Shown piece after piece: positions 50,791 through 60,329 of a DNA stretch of 64,000 bases; positions within the stretch are counted from its first letter, which is position 1; every line of letters starts with the position of its first letter. The stretch is taken from assembly GCF_000349945.1 (NCBI RefSeq), contig NC_020548.1, positions 248,001-312,000 of the forward strand, written 5' to 3'. Made by a program: the position numbers and the translations under genes. Below the pieces are notes generated by a model. The model had not been told where the DNA came from and ran no database searches. It saw only the letters and a list, made by a program, of their open reading frames with translations. The stretch comes from Azoarcus sp. KH32C. GTDB lineage: Bacteria; Pseudomonadota; Gammaproteobacteria; Burkholderiales; Rhodocyclaceae.

Positions 50791-51702
50791 TCAGCGGGCG
50801 GCCTTCTCGGCGACGACCTCACGCGCCATCGCGAAGGCCTCGCGGAAGCCGAGATAGACCGGCTTGTCCGCCTCGCGCATCATGCGCAGCAGCCGATGCT
50901 CGGTCTGGTACTTGACGTTGCCGATCGCCAGCGCGCCGATGCCCACGCCACGGCCTTCGGGCAGCGGCTTGCCGTCGTCCATCACGCCGACCCCGGCGAT
51001 GCCTTCGGGCGGCACCGCATTGACGTCGGCCGCGACGAGCAGCCGGGCGGCCGCGGCGCGCTCCGCATCGGTGACGACCTGGACACCCGCAACGGACGCT
51101 GCGAAGACGACGTCGGCCGCGGCGAGTGCCGCGCGGCGCGCCTCAGGCGTACTCGCATCGGCGCCGGCGAGCCGACAGTCGAAACGCGCGCCGGTCTCGG
51201 CGGCGGCGGCCTCCGCCGAGGACAGCTTCGCATGGTGGCCGAGCAACACCTCGGCCCCGAGCCCCGCCGCAAGCACGCCGGCGATGCGTCCGACCGTTCC
51301 CGTGCCGCCGAGCACCAGCACGCGCTTGCCGGCGAAGCCCGTATCGTGCGCACGCTTCAGCTGCTGCTCGACGCAGGCGACGAGCGCCGCCGCGGTCGTG
51401 TAGGAGCCGCTCGGATCGGCCATCACCGACACCTCGAAGGGCGGCACCATCGCGGCGCGGGCGGTCTCGAGCATGTCGGAGGCGGCGATCACGTTGCGCC
51501 CGCCGATGAAGATGCCGGTCGCCTTCACCCCCTTCGGCCCGCGCGAAAAGATCGCGTCCTGCGTCAGGCCGCGGATCTCCTCGGCCGTCACGCGGCAGTA
51601 CGGCACGACCACGTCATAGCCGGCATCGACCGCCATATTGATGTCGAAGGGGCTCATCTGGCCGGAGGGGGTGAACATGTGGAGGATGTATCGGGCTGAC
51701 AT
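50791..51702 (-). CDS. mtdB: NAD(P)-dependent methylene-H4MPT dehydrogenase
   Basis: Oxidises methylene-H4MPT to methenyl-H4MPT with NAD(P). The 303-residue product begins RYILHMFTPSGQMSPFDINM and has a nucleotide-binding loop VLVLGGTGTVGRIAGVLAAG and the C-terminal GIGALAIGNVKYQTEHRLL. MtdB rather than MtdA is preferred because it sits with mch and H4MPT genes. It lies 16 bases before the ATP-grasp gene and 63 bases after the GHMP gene on the same strand. Confidence 0.93.
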   Translation of the reverse strand: MSARYILHMFTPSGQMSPFDINMAVDAGYDVVVPYCRVTAEEIRGLTQDAIFSRGPKGVKATGIFIGGRNVIAASDMLETARAAMVPPFEVSVMADPSGSYTTAAALVACVEQQLKRAHDTGFAGKRVLVLGGTGTVGRIAGVLAAGLGAEVLLGHHAKLSSAEAAAAETGARFDCRLAGADASTPEARRAALAAADVVFAASVAGVQVVTDAERAAAARLLVAADVNAVPPEGIAGVGVMDDGKPLPEGRGVGIGALAIGNVKYQTEHRLLRMMREADKPVYLGFREAFAMAREVVAEKAAR

Positions 51703-51765
51703 GGATTCCGTCCGTGGGCGAAGGAAGATCGTTGAAAGAGAAAAAGGGAACGGCCGGAAGCGCGA

Positions 51766-52806
51766 TCAGGCGCTTCCGCAGCCGCCCCAAGGAGAAGACG
51801 GTCGGTCGTCGAGCTGGGCGCCGTGGTTACGCCCGGCGACGACCACGAGGCGCAGCGCCGGATCGACGACACCGGCTGCGCGCGCGGCGGCGATGATTTC
51901 GGCGGCGCGCGCAGCCGTCGGCAGGATCGCGAAGCCGGTCGGCCCCCACGAGCTCTGTCCGATGCCGGCGCAATAGCGCGGGCGGATCCATTCGAGCACC
52001 CGCTCGACGGCCGGGCTCGTGTACATCGAGCCCCCCTGGGCCGGCGCGAAGTAGTCGCCGATGAGCCGCTGCAGCGTCGATACGCCCTCGGCGAAGGGCT
52101 CGAAGTCGCTTTCCATTGCGCCGGGCAGCACGCGCATCAGCACCTGGTGGCACAGTTCCGCGGCAAGCTCACGCGGGAAGGGCGCGAGGCGTTCCATCGC
52201 GACGCGTTCCTCGGCGCCGTGCAGCCCGTCGCGTTGCTCGTCGAGCACCAGCAGCACGCGCCAAGCCTGTGGAAACGCCATGCGCGCGAGCAGCGGGGGC
52301 GTCGCCCCTTCGACGCCCGGCCCGCCGTCGAGCAACAGACCGCCGCGGTCGAATCCGGCGATGCCCACGCCCGAACGCCCACCGCGGGCGAGCAGCGCGG
52401 CGATGCGGCGGGTTTCCAGATCGAGCCGATGGCAGGCGCTGAACGCGCGCCCCAGCGCCAGCGCGAGTTGCGTCCCGGAGCCGAAGCCAGCGTGTGCGGG
52501 GGGGCTGCGATGCAACACGACGTGCAGCGGCGCCAGCATGCCGGTCTCGGTCCGCAGCGCCGCGAGGTGCCGTGCGAGCCGCTCCCGGACCTCATTGCCG
52601 CAGTCGGCCGGCACCTCGATCGCGTCGCATTCCGACGCCGAAACGCTCACCTGCGTGCTCATTCCGTTGATGACGAGGCCGAGGCTCGCGAAGCGACGGC
52701 CGAGCGAGGCGCTGGGATCGAGGAAGCCGAGGTGCAGCCGCGCCGGCGCATCCACCATGGCGACGGCGGACGCGGACATCGGGGAGGCGAACGAAGCGAT
52801 GGTCAT
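51766..52806 (-). CDS. GHMP-fold beta-ribofuranosylaminobenzene 5'-phosphate synthase-like protein
   Basis: Probably makes ribofuranosylaminobenzene 5'-phosphate from p-aminobenzoate and PRPP, the committed step of H4MPT synthesis. The 346-residue GHMP-fold protein has VDAPARLHLGFLDPSASLGR, the glycine motif PPAHAGFGSGTQLALALG and WGPTGFAILPT near the C-terminus, matching the MptG/RFAP synthase family. The ATG at 52806 was used; GTG at 52842 is possible. It heads the minus-strand run GHMP-mtdB-ATP-grasp-mch-RimK-CitG and faces a palindrome-bearing region shared with fdsG. Confidence 0.87.
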   Translation of the reverse strand: MTIASFASPMSASAVAMVDAPARLHLGFLDPSASLGRRFASLGLVINGMSTQVSVSASECDAIEVPADCGNEVRERLARHLAALRTETGMLAPLHVVLHRSPPAHAGFGSGTQLALALGRAFSACHRLDLETRRIAALLARGGRSGVGIAGFDRGGLLLDGGPGVEGATPPLLARMAFPQAWRVLLVLDEQRDGLHGAEERVAMERLAPFPRELAAELCHQVLMRVLPGAMESDFEPFAEGVSTLQRLIGDYFAPAQGGSMYTSPAVERVLEWIRPRYCAGIGQSSWGPTGFAILPTAARAAEIIAAARAAGVVDPALRLVVVAGRNHGAQLDDRPSSPWGGCGSA

Positions 52807-53121
52807 CGGGGTTCCGGAGTCGGAGAGGTCTGCGGCATCCACAGCAAGCTCCGGGCCACTGCCCCGCCAGCCCCGAAAACCAAGGCACTGCGCGCTTCAC
52901 AAGGTTTTCGGCGGGACACAGTGTCACGCGCATGGCGCACCTCGCGCCCCGTACAGCCGTGTTCGGAAAAACCGAATATGCCTGCAAAATTTCTCGGTTT
53001 CCCTCGTCATGGCGGGCGCCTAAGCTCCGGTCACCCGATCGGATGACGCCAGCCGTCTCACCCTCCCTCCCTCCATGAGCCGCCTCGCGCTCCGATCGGT
53101 TCCCCCCAACGGAGACCCCTC
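52807..53121. promoter_or_regulatory. Divergent control region of the mpt/mtdB and fds operons
   Basis: This 315-base region has no credible gene. GGGACACAGTGTCAC at 52913-52927 is identical over 15 bases to the palindrome upstream of fhcB. Nearer fdsG an AT-rich stretch carries the inverted repeat AAACCGA ... TCGGTTT (about 52972-53003). A regulator shared by the fhc, mpt/mtdB and fds operons is a reasonable inference. Confidence 0.55.
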
Positions 53122-53604
53122 ATGGCGGACGAAACCACCGCGGCAAGAATCCAGCGCATCGTCGACCAGCGCCGCACGCTGCCCGGCGCACTGCTGCCGA
53201 TCCTGCATGCGATCCAGGACGAAATCGGCTGGGTGCCGGACGACGCGGTCCCGACCATCGCCACCGCCCTGCGCCTGAGCCGCGCCGAAGTGCATGGCGT
53301 CATCAGCTTCTACCACCACTTCCGCACCCGCCCCGCCGGTCGCCACGTCGTCCAGGTCTGCCGCGCCGAGTCCTGCCGTTCGATGGGCGCGGTGGCGCTC
53401 GAAGAGCACGCCAAGGCGAGCCTCGGCGTCGACTTTCATGAAACCACCGGCGACGGCGCCGTCACGCTCGAACCGGTGTACTGCCTCGGCAACTGCGCCT
53501 GTTCGCCCGCGATCCGCATCGACGACGAGATCGTCGGCCGCGTCGACGCCCAGCGTTTCGACGCCGAGATCGCCGCGCTGCGTGCCGTCCGGGAGGAAGT
53601 ATGA
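53122..53604 (+). CDS. fdsG: NAD-dependent formate dehydrogenase gamma subunit
   Basis: Small electron-transfer subunit of the soluble molybdenum formate dehydrogenase. The 160-residue product is of the NuoE type with a thioredoxin-like [2Fe-2S] domain; the ligands are in VCRAESCRSMGA and YCLGNCACSPA. It starts the fdsGBACD operon and overlaps fdsB by 4 bases. It passes electrons between FdsA and the NAD site of FdsB. Confidence 0.95.
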   Translation: MADETTAARIQRIVDQRRTLPGALLPILHAIQDEIGWVPDDAVPTIATALRLSRAEVHGVISFYHHFRTRPAGRHVVQVCRAESCRSMGAVALEEHAKASLGVDFHETTGDGAVTLEPVYCLGNCACSPAIRIDDEIVGRVDAQRFDAEIAALRAVREEV

Positions 53605-55160
53605 GCACCCGCATCTACGTGCCGATCGACTCGACCGCCCTCTCACTCGGCGCCGAACGCGTCGCCCGCGCGATCGCTGCGGAAGCCACACGGCGCGGCC
53701 TCGACGTCACTCTCGTGCGCAACGGCTCGCGCGGCATGTTCTGGCTCGAACCGCTCGTCGAGGTCGAAACGCCGGCCGGCCGAGTCGCCTACGGGCCGGT
53801 GCAGCCCGACGACGTACCCGGGCTCTTCGCGGCGGACTTCCTCGCCGGCGCCGCCCACCCGCTCGCGATCGGCTGTGTCAAACACCAGCCCTGGTTCGTC
53901 GGCCAGCAGCGCCTGACCTTCGCGCGCGTCGGACTGACCGACCCGCTGTCGCTCGACGACTACCGCTCGTACGGCGGCTTCGAAGGCCTTGCCCGCGCAC
54001 TCGCGCAATCCGGCGCGGAGACGGTCGCCCAAGTCACCGACTCCGGCCTGCGCGGCCGCGGCGGCGCCGCCTTCCCGACCGGCATCAAATGGCGCACCGT
54101 GCTCGACGCCGCGGCCGACCGCAAGTACGTCGTCTGCAACGCCGACGAGGGCGATTCGGGGACTTTCTCGGACCGCATGCTGATGGAAGGCGATCCCTAC
54201 TGCCTGATCGAGGGCATGACGATCGCCGCCATCGCGGTCGGCGCGACCCAAGGCTACATCTACCTGCGTTCGGAATATCCGCATGCCTTCCGCACGCTGC
54301 AGGCGGCGATCGGCTGCGCGCGCGACGCGGGCTACCTCGGCCCCGACGTCATGGGCTCTGGCAAGGCCTTCGAACTCGAAGTCCGCATGGGCGCCGGCGC
54401 CTATATCTGCGGCGAAGAGACCTCGATGCTCGAGAGCCTCGAAGGCAAGCGCGGCACGGTGCGCGCGAAGCCGCCGCTGCCGGCGATCGCGGGCCTCTTC
54501 GGCAAACCGACGGTCATCAACAACGTCATGAGCTTCGCGTCGGTGCCGGTGATCCTCTCGCGCGGCGCGGCCTTCTACCGCGACTACGGCATGGGCCGCT
54601 CGCGCGGCACGCTGCCCTTCCAGCTCGCCGGCAACCTCAAGCGCACCGGGCTCTTCGAGTGCGCGTTCGGACTCACGCTGCGCGAGCTCCTGTACGACTA
54701 CGGCGGCGGTTCCGCGAGCGGACGGCCGATCCGCGCCGTGCAGGTCGGCGGCCCGCTCGGCGCCTACGTCCCCGAGTCGCAGTTCGACGTGCCGCTCGAC
54801 TACGAAGCCTACGTCGGCATCGGCGCAATGATCGGCCACGGCGGCATCGTCGCCTTCGACGACACCGTCGACATGGCCGCGATGGCCCGCTATGCGATGG
54901 AATTCTGCGCCGTCGAATCCTGCGGCAAATGCACACCCTGCCGCATCGGCTCGACGCGCGGCGTCGAAGTCATCGACCGCATCATCGCCGGCGAGGAGCG
55001 TGCGAAGAACATCGCGCTGCTCGGCTCGCTGTGCGACACGATGCTCGCCGGATCGCTGTGTGCACTCGGCGGCATGGCGCCCTACCCGGTGCAGTCCGCG
55101 CTGACCCACTTCCCCGAAGACTTCGGCGTCCCGCGCGCCGACAAGCAGGCGGCGGCCTGA
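53601..55160 (+). CDS. fdsB: NAD-dependent formate dehydrogenase beta subunit (diaphorase)
   Basis: FMN-, NAD- and [4Fe-4S]-binding subunit that reduces NAD+ with electrons from formate. The 519-residue NuoF-type product has the FMN site GLRGRGGAAFPTGIKW, NADEGDSGTFSDR, GAGAYICGEETSMLESLEG, and the cluster ligands ESCGKCTPCRIG. An N-terminal thioredoxin-like part of about 110 residues is present. It lies between fdsG and fdsA. Confidence 0.96.
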   Translation: MSTRIYVPIDSTALSLGAERVARAIAAEATRRGLDVTLVRNGSRGMFWLEPLVEVETPAGRVAYGPVQPDDVPGLFAADFLAGAAHPLAIGCVKHQPWFVGQQRLTFARVGLTDPLSLDDYRSYGGFEGLARALAQSGAETVAQVTDSGLRGRGGAAFPTGIKWRTVLDAAADRKYVVCNADEGDSGTFSDRMLMEGDPYCLIEGMTIAAIAVGATQGYIYLRSEYPHAFRTLQAAIGCARDAGYLGPDVMGSGKAFELEVRMGAGAYICGEETSMLESLEGKRGTVRAKPPLPAIAGLFGKPTVINNVMSFASVPVILSRGAAFYRDYGMGRSRGTLPFQLAGNLKRTGLFECAFGLTLRELLYDYGGGSASGRPIRAVQVGGPLGAYVPESQFDVPLDYEAYVGIGAMIGHGGIVAFDDTVDMAAMARYAMEFCAVESCGKCTPCRIGSTRGVEVIDRIIAGEERAKNIALLGSLCDTMLAGSLCALGGMAPYPVQSALTHFPEDFGVPRADKQAAA

Positions 55161-55182
55161 AGCCCCGCCGAGGAGCAATAAC

Positions 55183-58077
55183 ATGTCCCTCCCCCGCGAC
55201 ACGGACTACGGCACCCCCAAGCGCGAATCCGCCGAGATGGTCAGCCTGACGATCGACGGCGTCGAGATCACGGTGCCGGCTGGCACCTCGGTGATGCGCG
55301 CCGCCCAGGAAATGGACATCGCGATCCCCAAGCTCTGCGCCACCGACAGCATCGAACCCTTCGGCTCGTGCCGCTTGTGCGCCGTCGAGATCGAAGGCCG
55401 CCGCGGCTACCCGTCCTCCTGCACGACGCCAGTCGAGCCCGGCATGGTCGTGCGCACGCAGACGCCCAAGCTCGCCGATCTGCGTCGCGGCGTCATGGAG
55501 CTCTACATCTCCGACCACCCGCTCGACTGCCTCACCTGCCCCTCCAACGGCAACTGCGAACTGCAGGACATGGCCGGCGTCGTCGGCCTGCGCGAAGTGC
55601 GCTACACCGCGCCGAGCAGTATCCAGAACAAGAACCACTTCGACGCCGCCAGCCGCGCCCCCCTCGACACCTCCAACCCCTACTTCGCTTACGACCCGTC
55701 GAAATGCATCGTCTGCAACCGCTGCGTGCGCGCCTGTGAGGAGACGCAGGGCACCTTCGCGCTGACGATCGCCGGCCGCGGCTTCGAATCGCGCGTCAGC
55801 CCCGGCCAGGGCCAGAGCTTCATGGACTCCGAATGCGTGTCCTGCGGCGCCTGCGTCCAGGCCTGTCCGACCGCGACGCTGATGGAGAAATCGGTCATCG
55901 AGCTGGGCCAGGCCGAACGCAGCCTCGTGACCACCTGCGCGTACTGCGGCGTCGGCTGCTCCTTCAAGGCCGAGATGAAGGGCAACCAGGTCGTGCGCAT
56001 GGTCCCGCACAAGGACGGCCACGCGAACCACGGCCACTCCTGCGTCAAGGGCCGCTTCGCCTGGGGCTACGCGACCCACCCGGACCGCATCACGACGCCG
56101 ATGATCCGCGCGAGCATCGACGAACCCTGGCGCAAGGTCAGCTGGGAAGAAGCGATCGCCTACGCCGCATCCGAATTCCGCCGCATCCAGGCCAAGCACG
56201 GCCGCAGCTCGGTCGGCGCGATCACCTCGTCGCGCTGCACGAACGAAGAGACCTACCTCGTGCAGAAGCTCGTGCGCGCGGCCTTCGGCAACAACAACGT
56301 CGACACCTGCGCCCGCGTCTGCCATTCGCCGACCGGCTACGGTCTGAAGCAGACGCTCGGCGAGTCGGCCGGCACGCAGACCTTCGACTCGGTGATGCAG
56401 TCCGACGTCGTACTCGTGATCGGCGCGAACCCGACCGACGGCCATCCCGTGTTCGGCTCCCAGTTGAAGCGTCGCCTACGCCAGGGCGCGAAGCTCGTCG
56501 TCATCGACCCGCGCGAGATCGATCTCCTGAAAGGCGCGCACTACGAGCCCGCCTACCACCTGAAGCTCAGGCCCGGCACCAACGTCGCGATCGCCAACGC
56601 GCTGGCGCACGTGATCGTCACCGAAGGGCTCGTGCAGGAAGACTTCGTCGCCGAACGCTGCGATACGGCCTCGTTCGCGATGTGGCGCGAGTTCGTCGCG
56701 CGCCCGGAAAATTCCCCCGAAGCGACCGCCGATATCACCGGCGTCCCCGCCGAAGCGGTACGCGGCGCGGCTCGCCTCTATGCCGGCGGCGGCAACGGCG
56801 CGATCTACTACGGTCTCGGCGTCACCGAGCACAGCCAGGGCTCGACGATGGTCATGGGGATCGCGAACCTCGCGATGGCGACCGGCAACGTCGGCCGTCT
56901 GGGCGTCGGCGTGAATCCGCTGCGCGGCCAGAACAACGTTCAGGGCTCCTGCGACATGGGCTCCTTCCCGCACGAGCTGCCTGGCTATCGTCACGTCTCG
57001 GACGGCACGGTGCGCGGCCTGTTCGAGGGCGCCTGGGGTGTCACGCTCGACGCCGAGCCGGGACTGCGCATCCCGAACATGTTCGAAGCCGCCCTCGACG
57101 GCAGCTTCCGCGGCCTGTACTGCGAGGGCGAGGACATCGCGCAATCCGACCCGAACACCCACCACGTCGAGGCGGCACTGCGCGCGATGGAATGCGTCGT
57201 CGTGCAGGACATCTTCCTCAACGAAACCGCCAAGTACGCGCACGTCTTCCTGCCCGGCGCGAGCTTCCTCGAGAAGAACGGCACCTTCACCAACGCCGAG
57301 CGCCGCATCTCGCGCGTCCGCAAGGCGATGCCGCCGCTCGCAGGTAAGGAAGACTGGGAAGTCACCGTCGATCTCGCCAACGCGCTCGGCTATCCGATGC
57401 AATACGGCCATCCGTCCGAGATCATGGACGAGATCGCGCGCCTGACTCCGACCTTCCGCGGCGTCAGCTACGAGCTGCTCGACCGGCTCGGCAGCGTGCA
57501 GTGGCCCTGCACGGACGCCGCGCCCGAAGGCACGCCGATCATGCACATCGACGCCTTCGTCCGTGGCAAGGGGCGCTTCATGCCGACCGAGTACATACCG
57601 ACCGAGGAGAAGGTCACCAAGCGCTATCCGCTGATCCTGACCACGGGACGCATCCTGTCGCAATACAACGTCGGCGCACAGACGCGGCGCACCGCCAACG
57701 TCGCGTGGCACGGCGAGGACCGGCTGGAGATCCACCCGCAGGACGCCGAGGACCGCGGCATCCGCGACGGCGACTGGGTCGGCATCGCGAGCCGCGCCGG
57801 CGAGACCGTGCTGCGCGCGACGATCACGGCGCGCGTGCAGCCGGGCGTTGTCTACACGACCTTCCACTTCCCCGAGTCCGGCGCGAATGTCATCACCACC
57901 GACAACTCGGACTGGGCGACGAACTGCCCCGAGTACAAGGTCACCGCGGTCGAAGTGATGCCGGTCGCGCAGCCCTCCGAATGGCAGCAACGCTATCGGC
58001 AGCATCACCGCAAGCAGACCGCACTGCTGCGTGGCGATGCCGCGGCGGCGCTCGCCGGCAATGGAGAAAGGGTGTGA
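55183..58077 (+). CDS. fdsA: NAD-dependent formate dehydrogenase alpha subunit (molybdenum)
   Basis: Catalytic subunit: oxidises formate to CO2 at a bis-molybdopterin site. The 964-residue product has an N-terminal [2Fe-2S] ferredoxin domain (FGSCRLCAVEIEGRRGYP), a His-Cys cluster region (DCLTCPSNGNCELQ), two [4Fe-4S] motifs (CIVCNRCVRAC, CVSCGACVQAC) and a further cluster CAYCGVGCSF. The molybdenum-ligand cysteine lies in DTCARVCHSPTGYG, so this is a Mo-Cys and not a selenocysteine enzyme. A GGAGCAA site precedes the ATG; fdsC overlaps its end. Confidence 0.96.
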   Translation: MSLPRDTDYGTPKRESAEMVSLTIDGVEITVPAGTSVMRAAQEMDIAIPKLCATDSIEPFGSCRLCAVEIEGRRGYPSSCTTPVEPGMVVRTQTPKLADLRRGVMELYISDHPLDCLTCPSNGNCELQDMAGVVGLREVRYTAPSSIQNKNHFDAASRAPLDTSNPYFAYDPSKCIVCNRCVRACEETQGTFALTIAGRGFESRVSPGQGQSFMDSECVSCGACVQACPTATLMEKSVIELGQAERSLVTTCAYCGVGCSFKAEMKGNQVVRMVPHKDGHANHGHSCVKGRFAWGYATHPDRITTPMIRASIDEPWRKVSWEEAIAYAASEFRRIQAKHGRSSVGAITSSRCTNEETYLVQKLVRAAFGNNNVDTCARVCHSPTGYGLKQTLGESAGTQTFDSVMQSDVVLVIGANPTDGHPVFGSQLKRRLRQGAKLVVIDPREIDLLKGAHYEPAYHLKLRPGTNVAIANALAHVIVTEGLVQEDFVAERCDTASFAMWREFVARPENSPEATADITGVPAEAVRGAARLYAGGGNGAIYYGLGVTEHSQGSTMVMGIANLAMATGNVGRLGVGVNPLRGQNNVQGSCDMGSFPHELPGYRHVSDGTVRGLFEGAWGVTLDAEPGLRIPNMFEAALDGSFRGLYCEGEDIAQSDPNTHHVEAALRAMECVVVQDIFLNETAKYAHVFLPGASFLEKNGTFTNAERRISRVRKAMPPLAGKEDWEVTVDLANALGYPMQYGHPSEIMDEIARLTPTFRGVSYELLDRLGSVQWPCTDAAPEGTPIMHIDAFVRGKGRFMPTEYIPTEEKVTKRYPLILTTGRILSQYNVGAQTRRTANVAWHGEDRLEIHPQDAEDRGIRDGDWVGIASRAGETVLRATITARVQPGVVYTTFHFPESGANVITTDNSDWATNCPEYKVTAVEVMPVAQPSEWQQRYRQHHRKQTALLRGDAAAALAGNGERV

Positions 58078-58922
58078 GCGCGCAGCTGAAACCTGAGGCC
58101 TGCCCTGTAGCCGAGCACGCGCCATGGGACGCGCGCGCTACCGTCCTCGCGTGCAGGCACATCGACGGCGAAGCGCTCGCAAGCGTTGAGACCGTCATCG
58201 AGGAAGTGCCCGTGGCGCTGGTCTACAACGGCATCTCGCACGCCGTGATGCTCGCTAGCCCGACCGATCTGGAAGACTTCGCCCTCGGCTTCAGCCTGTC
58301 GGAAGGCATTCTGTCGAACCCCGGCGAGCTTTACGACTGCGAAGTCGTCCATGGCCCCGGCGGCATCGAAGTGCGCCTCGACATCGCCGCCGCACGGATG
58401 TTCGGCCTGAAGGAGCGGCGGCGCAACCTCGCCGGCCGCACCGGCTGCGGACTGTGCGGCGTCGACAGCCTCGATGCCGCAGTACGTACGCCCGCACCGG
58501 TCGCCCCCCGGACGGCGGTACGCGCCTCCGCAATCCAGCGCGCCCTCGCGGAGCTGAACGCCCTGCAGCCGCTGCATCGCGCGACCGGCGCCGCGCACGC
58601 GGCGGCCTGGGCCGACAACGACGGCAGCCTGCAACTTGTGCGCGAAGACGTCGGCCGCCACAACGCCCTCGACAAGCTCGCCGGCGCCCTCGCCGCCCAC
58701 CGCGTGAACCCGGCGGACGGCTTCGCCGTCGTCACGAGCCGCGCGAGCTACGAAATGGTGCAGAAAGCCGCCACTGCCGGCATCGGCGTGCTCGCCGCGA
58801 TCTCGGCCCCGACCGCCTTCGCGGTGCGCGTGGCCGACGCCGCGCACGTCACGCTCGTCGGCCTCGCCCGCGCCGGGCGCATGACGGTGTACACCCACCC
58901 GACCCAACTCACCGGAACCTGA
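58074..58922 (+). CDS. fdsC: Formate dehydrogenase accessory sulfurtransferase
   Basis: FdhD/FdsC-type protein that delivers sulfur to, and binds, the molybdenum cofactor of formate dehydrogenase. The 282-residue product has LEDFALGFSLSEGIL, the family cysteine motif GCGLCGVDSL, VREDVGRHNALDKLAG and SRASYEMVQKAATAGIGVL. The start is GTG at 58074, overlapping fdsA as GTGTGA, so the two are coupled. Confidence 0.95.
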   Translation: MSAQLKPEACPVAEHAPWDARATVLACRHIDGEALASVETVIEEVPVALVYNGISHAVMLASPTDLEDFALGFSLSEGILSNPGELYDCEVVHGPGGIEVRLDIAAARMFGLKERRRNLAGRTGCGLCGVDSLDAAVRTPAPVAPRTAVRASAIQRALAELNALQPLHRATGAAHAAAWADNDGSLQLVREDVGRHNALDKLAGALAAHRVNPADGFAVVTSRASYEMVQKAATAGIGVLAAISAPTAFAVRVADAAHVTLVGLARAGRMTVYTHPTQLTGT

Positions 58923-58925
58923 TCG

Positions 58926-59162
58926 ATGGACATCGACCATCTCGTCAAAATGGCCAACCAGATCGGCCGCTTCTTCGAAGCCTGGCCAGACCGCGCCGCC
59001 GCGCGCCGCGAGGTCGCGGACCACCTCACCCGTTTCTGGGAGCCGCGGCTGCGCAATGCACTGATCGAGCGGCTCACGACCGACGGCGCCGCCCGCATCG
59101 GCGCCACCCCGCTCGTTGCGGAGGCCGTCGCGATGCTGCCTCCCGTCGGACAGGCGCGTTGA
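58926..59162 (+). CDS. fdsD: Formate dehydrogenase delta subunit
   Basis: Small FdsD protein, needed for activity or stability of the complex in related bacteria. The 78-residue product has LVKMANQIGRFFEAWPD and HLTRFWEPRLRNAL, the family signature. It starts 4 bases after fdsC and completes the fdsGBACD operon. Confidence 0.93.
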   Translation: MDIDHLVKMANQIGRFFEAWPDRAAARREVADHLTRFWEPRLRNALIERLTTDGAARIGATPLVAEAVAMLPPVGQAR

Positions 59163-59267
59163 CTTCCCACTGACGTTCCCTCCCTCATCGGACCGCCAGG
59201 GGCGGCTCGAAACTCAGGTCTCCCGCCCGGTGCGGGGGTGGCCGCCCACACGCGTGATCATCGACCC

Positions 59268-59936
59268 TCACTTCGACGCCGCGGGCATCGTCATGGTCTT
59301 CAACACCTCGTCCAACTCCTTCAGGGCGCGCTGATCGTCCTCGGTCAGGGCGGCAGGCGCCGTGCAGCGGGGATCGGTCTTCTGCACCGCCGCCAGCATG
59401 CGGCGAGTGATGGGGATCGGATCGCAGCCATGGTCGATCTCGCACACCATGTCGAACGCGGGTTGCGCCTTCACATGGCAGGCAAAACAATTTCCCCCGA
59501 AGCGATTGACCACGTCCGTAAACCCGCGCTTGCGGATCTTCGATCCCTCCTTGGAGACGTCCAGCTCGAAGAATTCCCAGTCCTTGGTCGCGGCGTTGAA
59601 GCCCTTCGGGTGCTTCACCATGACCTCGCCGGGCACCAGTTGCACGACGGAGCCCGGCGGATACGATCCGGTTCCCTTCTCGGCGACCTTGATCGTGGCT
59701 TTGCGATTGCCGAGGAGATTGTCCACGTAGAAATGGCGTACCTTGACCATGTCGTTCAGGCACTTGAACGAGCTATCGCTAATGGACAGCTCTCGCGCCT
59801 GCGCTTCATGTCCACCGCTGACGGCAGCACTCAGCAAAAGCGCTACGCCAAGCGACCTGAACGTCGTCTTCAAGCCTTGACGGGCGCACGAGCCACGGGC
59901 GGAAAGAATTGGGGGAAAAGCCGGGATTTTCTTCAT
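59268..59936 (-). CDS. Exported c-type heme protein, cytochrome P460-like (tentative)
   Basis: A 222-residue protein with an N-terminal signal region (TTFRSLGVALLLSAAVSGGHEAQA in part) and one heme motif CFACH near residue 145. The stretch FYVDNLLGNRKATIKVAEKG and the order of elements resemble cytochrome P460-type domains, but I am not certain of the family. Two further cysteines (VCEIDHGC) follow the heme. A GAGGTGAC site precedes the ATG. It is convergent with fds and separated from upstream DNA by a terminator. The function is unknown, possibly an electron carrier. Confidence 0.7.
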   Translation of the reverse strand: MKKIPAFPPILSARGSCARQGLKTTFRSLGVALLLSAAVSGGHEAQARELSISDSSFKCLNDMVKVRHFYVDNLLGNRKATIKVAEKGTGSYPPGSVVQLVPGEVMVKHPKGFNAATKDWEFFELDVSKEGSKIRKRGFTDVVNRFGGNCFACHVKAQPAFDMVCEIDHGCDPIPITRRMLAAVQKTDPRCTAPAALTEDDQRALKELDEVLKTMTMPAASK

Positions 59937-60006
59937 TTTTGTCACCTCGTCATCGAAACCTAGCCTCGCCGTGTCCCTCAACGAGTCGTGCAAAGCGCCA
60001 CAGAAT

Positions 60007-60084
60007 AAAAAAAGAAAGGTGCCGGCAGGAACGCAGGGGAGAGGAGGAATCCACCGTTCCAGCGTGATGACGAGGCACCTTTCC
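60007..60084 (-). terminator. Terminator left from a decayed upstream gene
   Basis: On the minus strand GGAAAGGTGCC (60084 to 60074) pairs with GGCACCTTTC (60023 to 60014), followed by seven T. The long loop contains a second stem GGAACG/CGTTCC. It lies 17 bases after the stop codon of the dehydrogenase remnant and would have ended that transcript. Confidence 0.75.
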
Positions 60085-60100
60085 GTACGAAAACCTTAGG

Positions 60101-60247
60101 TCATGCGTAATTGAAAAAGCCGCGGCCGCTCTTGCGGCCCAGGAAGCCGGCGTCGACCATCTCCTTGAGCAGCGGCGCCGGGCGGTATTTCGGCTCCCCG
60201 AAACCCTCATGAAAGACCTGCATCACCGAGAGCATCGTGTCCAGCCC
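60101..60247 (-). pseudogene. 3' remnant of a 3-hydroxybutyryl-CoA dehydrogenase gene
   Basis: Forty-eight codons and a stop encode GLDTMLSVMQVFHEGFGEPK, then a run containing YRPAPLLKEMVDAGFLGRKSGRGFFNYA (given in part), the C-terminal end typical of 3-hydroxybutyryl-CoA dehydrogenases. An in-frame TAG lies four codons upstream. The remaining roughly 230 residues are missing, and no start codon with a ribosome site is present. The gene has been lost except for its tail and terminator, which shows a deletion or rearrangement with a breakpoint near 60250. Confidence 0.85.
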
Positions 60248-60329
60248 CGACGATGCCTACGTTCCTGATGCCCACGATGCGATACCTTCCGTATGTCGAT
60301 TGAGATTGTTGTGTATGACCCCGCCGCGG

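Noticed and set aside
60244..60329. Attachment site or mobile-element end at the dehydrogenase remnant
   Set aside because: No direct repeat, integrase or transposase sequence was visible around the breakpoint.
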